This document shows, one piece after another, positions 1-5,176 of a DNA stretch of 10,020 nucleotides. The number at the start of each line of letters is the position of its first letter. Position 1 is the first letter of the stretch. A program made the position numbers and the translations under genes. The stretch is from UBA920 sp964424635 (GTDB taxonomy: Bacteria > Patescibacteriota > Doudnabacteria > UBA920). The DNA lies in the NCBI GenBank assembly GCA_964424635.1, contig CAYRJC010000033.1:1-10020 (forward strand), in the 5' to 3' direction. The notes beneath the pieces were generated by a model. That model was not told where the DNA came from. It searched no databases and saw only the letters and a program-made list of their open reading frames with translations.

Positions 1-17
1 CGCAAGTAATTACTTAA

Positions 18-93
18 CGCGGGGTAGAGCAATTGGCAGCTCGCAAGGCTCATAACCTTGAGGTTGTGGGTTCGAATCCCACCCCCGCAACCA
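18..93 (+). tRNA. Initiator tRNA-fMet (anticodon CAU)
   Basis: Complete cloverleaf with an encoded CCA end at 91-93 and anticodon CAT at 51-53. It is the initiator because the first acceptor position is C18 opposite A89, the unpaired C1:A72 that marks bacterial formylated initiators, and because the D-stem has an A:U pair at 28/41 (the usual A11:U24). The T-arm (66-82) is perfect. The anticodon stem (44-48 with 56-60) ends in two G:C pairs next to the loop, but the third pair outward is A46:T58 rather than the usual G:C. It is the first gene of a three-tRNA cluster. Confidence 0.96.
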
Positions 94-103
94 AGAGCAA
101 TCA

Positions 104-155
104 TCCTTCTGGCAGTTGTGTATTTGAATACTTGAATCCACAACTGCCTGCAGGA
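104..155 (+). repeat. Long inverted repeat (hairpin) between two tRNA genes
   Basis: A perfect 10-bp inverted repeat (111-120 with 139-148) encloses an 18-nt loop that holds two copies of TTGAAT. An outer helix (104-107 with 152-155) could extend it past mismatches. No T-tract follows, so it does not look like an intrinsic terminator. It lies in the tRNA-fMet to tRNA-CAU spacer and would be part of the precursor transcript. It could be a processing element or a remnant of a small dispersed repeat. The function is unknown. Confidence 0.6.
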
Positions 156-183
156 AATTGTTTCTGACCTTAAATCTGTTTAT

Positions 184-260
184 GCCGGCGTAGCTCAGTT
201 GGTTAGAGCGGAGGACTCATAAGCCTCAGGTCGTTGGTTCAATTCCAACCGCCGGTACCA
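184..260 (+). tRNA. tRNA with CAU anticodon (elongator Met or Ile2)
   Basis: Complete cloverleaf with encoded CCA (258-260) and anticodon CAT at 218-220. The acceptor stem (184-190 with 250-256) begins with a G:U wobble instead of the C:A mismatch of an initiator, so this is not a second fMet. CAU is read as Met unless C34 is changed to lysidine by TilS, in which case it decodes AUA as Ile. The sequence alone does not decide between them; elongator Met is slightly favoured by default. The base pair closing the anticodon loop is an A215/G223 mismatch, which is unusual. Confidence 0.92.
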
Positions 261-283
261 CGGCTCATATTTGTTTACAACTT

Positions 284-360
284 GGACTGGTAGCTCAGTT
301 GGTTAGAGCGTCCGCCTGTCACGCGGAAGGTCGCGGGTTCGAGTCCCGTTCAGTCCGCCA
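284..360 (+). tRNA. tRNA-Asp (anticodon GUC)
   Basis: Complete cloverleaf with encoded CCA (358-360), anticodon GTC at 318-320, a 7-bp acceptor stem (284-290 with 350-356, last pair G:U) and a perfect anticodon stem (311-315 with 323-327). The discriminator base is G357, as expected for tRNA-Asp. It is the last gene of the cluster; a strong terminator starts two bases after the CCA. Confidence 0.97.
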
Positions 361-361
361 C

Positions 362-400
362 AAAAAACATATCTAATATATAGATATGTTTTTTGTTTTA
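362..400 (+). terminator. Intrinsic terminator of the tRNA cluster (bidirectional)
   Basis: Perfect 14-bp stem (362-375 with 381-394) around a 5-nt loop, with six T at 389-394 and four more at 396-399. It begins immediately after tRNA-Asp. The A-run on the left arm gives a U-tract on the - strand as well, so it can also back up termination of the convergent histone-like gene. A 16-nt palindrome of A/T character (395-410) follows. Confidence 0.9.
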
Positions 401-412
401 TATATAAAACAC

Positions 413-444
413 AACCGCCCTGTCTCGAAATCGAGAGGGCGGTT
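413..444 (-). terminator. Terminator hairpin of the histone-like gene
   Basis: A G+C-rich 9-bp stem (413-421 with 436-444) continues, past a 2-nt bulge, into a 4-bp stem (424-427 with 432-435) closing a 4-nt loop. It lies 21 nt past the stop codon of the basic-protein gene. On the - strand it is followed by a short T-rich stretch and then by the bidirectional hairpin at 362-394. It separates two convergent transcription units. Confidence 0.8.
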
Positions 445-465
445 TATGTTTGTATGAAGAATCGA

Positions 466-621
466 TTAACGACGCTTCTTAGCAGCTTTACGCTTTGCTG
501 GGCGCTTAACAGCTTTTTTAACTGTCTTACGTTTTGCAGGCTTCTTAGCTGCTTTCTTAGCTGGGCGCTTAACAGCTTTCTTAGCTGGGCGCTTTGCTGC
601 TTTTCGTTTTTTCACTGCCAT
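466..621 (-). CDS. Histone H1-like lysine/alanine/proline-rich DNA-binding protein (51 aa)
   Basis: A short gene, ATG at 621-619 and TAA at 468-466, encoding a 51-residue protein made almost only of Lys, Arg, Ala, Pro and Val. Twenty Lys and eight Arg make 28 of 51 residues basic, and there is no acidic residue. The octapeptide KAVKRPAK appears twice (residues 15-22 and 36-43), with KKPAK and KRPAKK variants between. This composition resembles the disordered basic tails of eukaryotic histone H1 and the bacterial Hc1/H1-like proteins, so nucleoid or RNA binding by charge is the likely role (inference). A GGGAG motif lies 11 nt before the ATG. The gene has its own promoter at 784-812 and terminator at 413-444, so it is a monocistron. 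Its G+C content is higher than its neighbours because of the Ala/Arg/Pro codons. A ribosomal or other basic peptide is less likely. Confidence 0.85.
   Translation of the reverse strand: MAVKKRKAAKRPAKKAVKRPAKKAAKKPAKRKTVKKAVKRPAKRKAAKKRR
497..594 (-). repeat. Internal direct repeats in the histone-like gene
   Basis: Two 20-nt units are repeated exactly: 497-516 equals 560-579 (offset 63 nt, 21 codons), and 551-570 equals 575-594 (offset 24 nt, 8 codons). All offsets are multiples of three, so the KRPAKKA-type protein repeat is kept in frame. Expansion or contraction by slippage or recombination would change length without breaking the protein. Confidence 0.9.
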
Positions 622-671
622 GGGTGGCTAGTCTCCCTGAAGCCGTCTACACAGACAAGCTTCTTAATTTT

Positions 672-705
672 CTACTACTTAAAGCAAAAGCTTTAAGGTT
701 AGTAG
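672..705 (-). other. Hairpin in the leader of the histone-like gene
   Basis: An 8-bp perfect stem (678-685 with 690-697) with an AAAA loop (as written on +) is extended by six pairs (672-677 with 700-705) past a 2-nt bulge. It lies between the predicted transcription start (about 777) and the start codon (621). The - strand continues with A-rich sequence, so it is not an intrinsic terminator for the upstream nucleotidyltransferase. It may be a leader-RNA stability or translation-control element. Confidence 0.6.
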
Positions 706-783
706 TACAAAATATTTTTCTGTTACTCGTGTGTCTAGTTTTATTTTTCGTTTCTGTTTCGTCTCTAACAATTAACTGTATTA

Positions 784-812
784 ATTATAGAAGATTATTA
801 TTTTTTTTGCAA
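784..812 (-). promoter_or_regulatory. Predicted sigma-70-type promoter for the histone-like gene
   Basis: On the - strand a TTGCAA -35 (812-807, 4 of 6 to consensus) and a perfect TATAAT -10 (789-784) are separated by exactly 17 nt of A/T-rich sequence. Initiation near 777 would give a leader of about 155 nt before the ATG at 621. The -35 lies inside the last codons of the upstream nucleotidyltransferase. Confidence 0.55.
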
Positions 813-1520
813 TAGTTTTTCAAAAAGTTTTGTCAAATAAATTTCTGTTGATTTACTTTTTGATTTTTTTATTTCCGATAATAATTTTTTATTACTTAAT
901 TTAGAAAGTAAATGAAAATTATTTTGTAAAGCTTCTTTTGTGTCAGAATCAAAATTGAAATTTAACTGTTTGGACAAGCGATATGCTCTAGCGATTCTTA
1001 GTGGGTCTTCGATTAATCTTTTTGATGGCTTTCCGATAACTCGCATTATTCGTTTCTTTAAATCCAATAATCCCCCGTTCGGATCATAGACTTCATTTAA
1101 ATTAGCCTGAAAATAAAGGGAATTAATAGTAAAATCTCGTCTTTTACTATCTCGGTCAACAGAATTAGTAAACTTAACTGATGGAAATCTATTACTCTTA
1201 TAGGTTTCGGTTCTTAGGCTGGTAACTTCGATTTGTCTGTTTTTGTAATTTATTCCAATGACTCCAAAGCGCATACCTTTTAGATCCAACTCAAATCCTT
1301 CTTTTTCTAAAAGTTGTTTTACTTTTTCTGGACGCCCGGCGGTTACAATATCAATATCTAAAATATCTTTTTTCAAAAATAAATCTCTAACCATTCCTCC
1401 AACAAAAAAAGTTTTTTGAAAGTTTTCCACAAGTACTTGATAAACTTTTTTTGCAAATTGTTCATAATTATTTTTAGGAACAAAGATTTTTTTTGAAATT
1501 TTAATTAATCTTTTTTTCAT
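798..1520 (-). CDS. Short class II nucleotidyltransferase (tRNA CCA-adding enzyme / poly(A) polymerase family)
   Basis: A 240-residue protein with the head and neck of the CCA-adding enzyme / poly(A) polymerase family. The catalytic motif is GGMVRD at 41-46 followed by the metal-binding carboxylates D55 and D57 (LDIDIVT). Motif B is RRDFTIN at 128-134. The nucleotide-recognition motif is EDPLRIARAYR at 171-181. Such enzymes add or repair the 3' CCA of tRNAs, or add A tails to RNA. Family members are commonly around 400 residues; this one stops just after the neck and lacks the body and tail domains that hold the tRNA. All tRNAs seen here encode CCA, so repair or tailing is more likely than essential CCA synthesis (inference). 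It starts at an ATG directly behind the U-tract of the atp terminator and has no Shine-Dalgarno sequence. Sequence alone cannot decide CCA enzyme versus poly(A) polymerase. Confidence 0.88.
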   Translation of the reverse strand: MKKRLIKISKKIFVPKNNYEQFAKKVYQVLVENFQKTFFVGGMVRDLFLKKDILDIDIVTAGRPEKVKQLLEKEGFELDLKGMRFGVIGINYKNRQIEVTSLRTETYKSNRFPSVKFTNSVDRDSKRRDFTINSLYFQANLNEVYDPNGGLLDLKKRIMRVIGKPSKRLIEDPLRIARAYRLSKQLNFNFDSDTKEALQNNFHLLSKLSNKKLLSEIKKSKSKSTEIYLTKLFEKLLQKK

Positions 1521-1549
1521 AAAATAAAACCTAAGTAATTAACTTAGGT
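1521..1549 (-). terminator. Intrinsic terminator at the end of the atp operon
   Basis: On the - strand an 8-bp stem (1529-1536 with 1542-1549), loop of 5, is followed by TTTTATTTT that runs directly into the ATG of the nucleotidyltransferase at 1520. It begins four nt after the atpC stop. A modest A/T-rich terminator; partial read-through would be the simplest way to express the next gene. Confidence 0.7.
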
Positions 1550-1552
1550 AAA

Positions 1553-2008
1553 TTATTTTTTTAATACTCCGCTACTTGTTATTCCAGCTTTTCCTCGATG
1601 AGAATGCTTTCTCGCAATATTTATTCTAGATAAATTCTTTCGTAGGTTCCAAGCAGCGAGAGCGTATTCTTCATGTGCTTGGGTTTGTGCTTTAAGTATT
1701 TCTTCCGCTTCTTTTTTAGCTAATTCTGCACGCTCAATATCAATTTCAAAGTAGTGCTCCGCTCCATCTGCTAGAATTATTATTTGGTTATTAGGACGAA
1801 CCTCCAAAAATCCGCCGGCAACGTGTATGTAATAAGATTCTTTCCCATTGTTTGCTATTAATTCACCGCTAGTTAAGGTTGCAACTAGTGGGGTATGCAT
1901 AGGTAAAATAGTTATTTCTCCATCTTCTGTTGGGCAGGTCAAACTCACTACTTCTTCGTTAAGAATAGTTCTTTCTGGTGTTATTAATTGTAAATGAAGT
2001 GTATTCAT
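1553..2008 (-). CDS. atpC: ATP synthase F1 epsilon subunit
   Basis: A 151-residue epsilon subunit of the F1 central stalk. The N-terminal beta-sandwich (about 1-88) contains the family signature GEITILPMHTPL at 30-41 and VAGGFLEV at 63-70. Residues 90-130 form the C-terminal helical hairpin that can regulate ATP hydrolysis (family knowledge). About 18 residues beyond the usual end form a basic tail (RKHSHRGK around 133-140). It binds gamma in the rotor and contacts the c-ring. It is the last atp gene, 59 nt after atpD, with no Shine-Dalgarno sequence before its ATG. A promoter-like element lies in that gap. Confidence 0.97.
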   Translation of the reverse strand: MNTLHLQLITPERTILNEEVVSLTCPTEDGEITILPMHTPLVATLTSGELIANNGKESYYIHVAGGFLEVRPNNQIIILADGAEHYFEIDIERAELAKKEAEEILKAQTQAHEEYALAAWNLRKNLSRINIARKHSHRGKAGITSSGVLKK

Positions 2009-2025
2009 AAAGTATAAAAATCAAA

Positions 2026-2053
2026 ACTATAAAATATATATTTACAAAGTCAA
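2026..2053 (-). promoter_or_regulatory. Candidate internal promoter before atpC
   Basis: On the - strand TTGACT (2053-2048) and TATAGT (2031-2026) each match five of six consensus positions, with a 16-nt A/T spacer. Initiation near 2019 would leave only about 10 nt before the atpC ATG. The A/T-rich background raises the chance-match rate, so this is a candidate only. Confidence 0.35.
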
Positions 2054-2067
2054 GAAAGTTAATAATT

Positions 2068-3468
2068 CTACGCACTTACAACTTGGTCTATGCCACCTTT
2101 CATATAGAATGATTGTTCTGGAACAGAATCATGTTTACCTTCTAATATTTCTTTAAACCCTCTAACAGTGTCTGCGATAGATACGTACTGTCCCGGGCTG
2201 CCTGTAAAGATTTCGGCAACGAAGAATGGTTGCGATAAGAATCTTTGAATTTTTCTAGCACGAGCTACGATTAATTTATCTTCTTCTGGAAGTTCTTCCA
2301 TTCCTAGAATTGCAATGATATCTTGTAATTCACGGTAACGTTGCAAAGTTTTTTGAACACCACGAGCAACATCATAATGTTCTCGACCAACAATATTCGG
2401 ATCCAAAATAGTTGAAGTAGAATCCAATGGGTCTACAGCTGGATAGATTCCTAAATCAGAAATTGCACGAGAAAGTGTTACTGTAGAATCTAAGTGAGCA
2501 AAGGTGGTTGCTGGTGCTGGGTCAGTAAGGTCGTCCGCAGGTACATATACAGCCTGAACAGAAGTGATTGAACCTTCTTTTGTACTAGTAATTCTTTCTT
2601 GTAATTCTCCCATTTCAGTTGCTAATGTTGGTTGGTATCCTACAGCTGATGGAATACGACCGAGAAGAGCAGAAACTTCTGATCCCGCTTGGGTAAATCT
2701 AAAAATATTATCTACGAATAGTAAAATGTCTGACTTATTTTTATCACGGAAGTATTCAGCCATTGCTAGCCCTGACAATGCAACCCTAGCTCTTGCACCA
2801 GGTGGTTCGTTCATTTGTCCGAAGACCATTGCCATTTTTTCAATAACTCCAGACTCTTGCATTTCATGGTAAAGATCATTCCCTTCACGGGTACGTTCTC
2901 CTACTCCAGCAAAAACTGATAATCCACCATGCGCTTTGGCAATATTATTGATTAACTCCTGGATCAGTACAGTTTTTCCCACTCCAGCTCCTCCGAATAA
3001 TCCAACTTTCCCACCTTTAAGAATTGGACAAATAAGGTCTACAACTTTAATTCCAGTTTCCAAAATTTCGCTCTTAGTTGATTGTTTTGTTAATTCTGGA
3101 GCTTTGGCATGAATTGGGTAAAGTTCATCCACACTTGGAGCAGGTTTACCGTCGATTGGTTGTCCAAGAACATTAAACATTCTACCTAATGTTGCTTTAC
3201 CTACTGGTACAGAAATACCTCTACCAGTATCACGGACCGCAGTACCACGTTGTAATCCATCAGTTGCAGACATAGCAATTGTTCTAACGATATTTCCTGG
3301 TAGTTGTTGTTGGGTTTCTAAAGTTAAAATTCCATCGTTATGATCAATTTCTAAAGCATTATAAATTGCTGGGAGTTCTTTTTCAAAATGCACATCTACA
3401 ACTGGTCCAATAATTTGAGAAATCGTACCAATGTTTTGAGTATTATTTGTGGGAGTTTTTGTTGCCAT
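2068..3468 (-). CDS. atpD: ATP synthase F1 beta subunit (catalytic)
   Basis: A 466-residue catalytic subunit that makes ATP from ADP and phosphate at the alpha/beta interfaces of F1 on the inner face of the membrane. An N-terminal beta-barrel (about 12-85) is followed by the nucleotide-binding domain. The P-loop is GGAGVGKT at 159-166 with Lys165; the catalytic glutamate is Glu191 in GERTREGND; Walker B ends at Asp253 (ILLFVDN). The catch loop, usually DELSEED, reads EELPEED at 391-397, followed by the near-invariant RARKIQRFLSQPFFVAE. It is normal length and clearly functional. The segment before the P-loop reads LICPILKGGK where LLAPYxKGGK is common. ATG start without an evident Shine-Dalgarno sequence; the stop is TAG. 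Confidence 0.99.
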   Translation of the reverse strand: MATKTPTNNTQNIGTISQIIGPVVDVHFEKELPAIYNALEIDHNDGILTLETQQQLPGNIVRTIAMSATDGLQRGTAVRDTGRGISVPVGKATLGRMFNVLGQPIDGKPAPSVDELYPIHAKAPELTKQSTKSEILETGIKVVDLICPILKGGKVGLFGGAGVGKTVLIQELINNIAKAHGGLSVFAGVGERTREGNDLYHEMQESGVIEKMAMVFGQMNEPPGARARVALSGLAMAEYFRDKNKSDILLFVDNIFRFTQAGSEVSALLGRIPSAVGYQPTLATEMGELQERITSTKEGSITSVQAVYVPADDLTDPAPATTFAHLDSTVTLSRAISDLGIYPAVDPLDSTSTILDPNIVGREHYDVARGVQKTLQRYRELQDIIAILGMEELPEEDKLIVARARKIQRFLSQPFFVAEIFTGSPGQYVSIADTVRGFKEILEGKHDSVPEQSFYMKGGIDQVVSA

Positions 3469-3532
3469 ATAGTTATTATGTTATTCTATCGGTTATTTAA
3501 TCTGATTATATAGTTTTCTTATTTATATATGA

Positions 3533-4402
3533 TTATTCAAGTGCAATTCGACCAGCAGTGATTTCTGAAAGTTCAGTAGTAATTTTGCTTTGTCGAAGTT
3601 GATTAAAGGTAAGTGTGAGATCGTCAATTAAGTCTCCTGCGCTATCTGTAGCATTTTTCATCATCATCATACGAGCCGAATGTTCGGAGGCATCACTCTC
3701 TAGAATTGCTTGATAAACTTGAGATTCAAGAATACGTGGTAATAGATGATTTAAAACTTTAGCAGGGTCTGGTTCGAACAGTATGTCTGTGCCCATTGTG
3801 TGAGTTGCTTTATCAGATTTTGGAACGATCGGAAGAAGTTGTTTAGCTTTCGGGTCTTGGGATAACATAGAAATAAAGTGATTGTATACTATGTAAATTT
3901 TTTTGTACTCCCCTGTTTTATAAATGTCAGTAAGTAATTTGATTATTGGGTAGACTTCTTTAACTGGAATTGTAGTATCTATTTTTGGAAAATCTGCAAT
4001 AATATTTTTTTGCAATCTTCCCATAGCGTCCCGTCCTTTTTTTCCGATTACAATTAATTCAGAAATCAACTCTGGGTTATCAGTGGCGTCTATTCTTTCT
4101 TGTTGTATTAATTTTTTAATTAAATTGCTATTGAAGCCACCAACTAAACCTTTATTGGTAGTAATTAAAATTATTCCAACTTTTTTAGCATTAGGATAGC
4201 TTTGAGTTAGAGGGTGTGATCTAGATGATGACGAAATATTATTAATCAACTCCCATGCTAAATGAGCATAAGTACGGCTCGCCAAGGCTACTGCTTGACT
4301 CTTGCGCATTTTGGCACTACTAACCATCTGCATCGCGCGAGTAATTTTGCGCGTGCTTTTGATAGATTTTATTCTTCTTGTTAATTCTTGAGTTGATGGC
4401 AT
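3533..4402 (-). CDS. atpG: ATP synthase F1 gamma subunit
   Basis: A 289-residue gamma subunit, the rotating shaft inside the alpha3beta3 ring that couples c-ring rotation to catalysis. The N-terminal helix (RRIKSIKSTRKITRAMQMV from residue 9) and the C-terminal helix (ATDSAGDLIDDL at 251-262, then LSEITAGRIALE to the end) are the two conserved coiled-coil strands. The central Rossmann-like part carries TTNKGLVGGFNSN at 81-93. The length is normal. Its ATG follows the GNAT-like gene's stop by 15 nt with no Shine-Dalgarno sequence, so it is probably translated from the polycistronic message. Confidence 0.98.
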   Translation of the reverse strand: MPSTQELTRRIKSIKSTRKITRAMQMVSSAKMRKSQAVALASRTYAHLAWELINNISSSSRSHPLTQSYPNAKKVGIILITTNKGLVGGFNSNLIKKLIQQERIDATDNPELISELIVIGKKGRDAMGRLQKNIIADFPKIDTTIPVKEVYPIIKLLTDIYKTGEYKKIYIVYNHFISMLSQDPKAKQLLPIVPKSDKATHTMGTDILFEPDPAKVLNHLLPRILESQVYQAILESDASEHSARMMMMKNATDSAGDLIDDLTLTFNQLRQSKITTELSEITAGRIALE

Positions 4403-4417
4403 AGTTGAGCGTAATGT

Positions 4418-5176
4418 TTACAATGCTTTTATTAAATATTTTTCTTTATCTTCTTCGTATAAAAATTGTACGGTCGGGATGCTAAAATCTTCTTCTATTA
4501 AATCTTCTAATCCAATTTCTGGGAAAAAATCATACCTGTATTCCGGTTTTATTTCTGACAATTTTGCTCTGTTTAGACCATTGGGGTTAGAGAAAAAGGA
4601 GATATTATCTTTATCATTCTTCCCAGTAATAAACCGAATATTTTTACTCCTTGCTATTTTAGGCAATAATTCGGTGTAAAATTCTGTCCCAATACCTTTA
4701 TTTTCAATAGCATCATAGTCGGCTACATATAAAATATCATTTTTCTGTCCTCGCAAGTACATATGGCAACGCATGATTATTTCCTGGTTATCGTGGGTGT
4801 ATCCTTTTAATTTGGCCCAATGATAAGTTTGGTCAACTCTATTAGGAATTATCTTTGAATTAGGTAAGTCTTGAATTACAAAGAAATTAATTCCTTCGCC
4901 GTTGTGAATATGCTTAGTTTGAACTTTTTCTGGATTATTAGCTTCGTTCCATAATTTTTTAGGAATGAATGCTGGATAGAGTTCAGGTGGGATTTCATCT
5001 AAAGGGGTATCTGGGTTTTTATCTATCCATGCATTTAGTTCATCAGTATAACCATCCATAATCTGCTCAATTTTTAGGTCTTTATTATTTGAATCTTTTG
5101 ATTCAAAGTTGTTTATTTCTAAATTGGCTAGATTTGTGTCTGATTCTGGATTAAATTGTGAACGAATTTCACTCAT
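4418..5176 (-). CDS. GNAT-fold acetyltransferase-like protein inserted in the atp operon
   Basis: A 252-residue soluble protein (from the ATG at 5176) in the position where atpG normally follows atpA. The C-terminal half resembles a GNAT acetyltransferase core: a strand ILYVADYD (148-155), then the acetyl-CoA-loop-like NKGIGT (159-164), helix 165-176, strand IRFITG (180-185), and an Asn-rich stretch leading to ISFFSNPNG (192-200), as in the family's NxxAxxFYxxxG pattern. The N-terminal 40 residues are acidic and Asn/Ser-rich, probably disordered; 41-145 I do not recognise. A TTG 12 nt upstream (5188) is in frame, but the ATG at 5176 overlaps the atpA stop as TAATG, the same coupling seen at atpZ/atpB, so the ATG is preferred. 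The substrate is unknown; an ATP synthase subunit is a possible target only by context. Confidence 0.7.
   Translation of the reverse strand: MSEIRSQFNPESDTNLANLEINNFESKDSNNKDLKIEQIMDGYTDELNAWIDKNPDTPLDEIPPELYPAFIPKKLWNEANNPEKVQTKHIHNGEGINFFVIQDLPNSKIIPNRVDQTYHWAKLKGYTHDNQEIIMRCHMYLRGQKNDILYVADYDAIENKGIGTEFYTELLPKIARSKNIRFITGKNDKDNISFFSNPNGLNRAKLSEIKPEYRYDFFPEIGLEDLIEEDFSIPTVQFLYEEDKEKYLIKAL

Noticed and set aside
672..705. Hairpin as terminator of the nucleotidyltransferase gene
   Set aside because: The - strand continues with A-rich, not T-rich, sequence after the hairpin.
454..815. Two + strand ORFs (80 and 73 residues) across the histone-like gene
   Set aside because: They are antisense shadows of the Lys/Ala-rich gene and its leader: Cys/Phe/Leu-rich without a known pattern, and they lie under a clear - strand gene, promoter and terminator.
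3480..3520. TATAAT-like sequence before atpD as an internal promoter
   Set aside because: No -35-like hexamer at 16-18 nt; TATAAT strings are expected by chance in such A/T-rich gaps.
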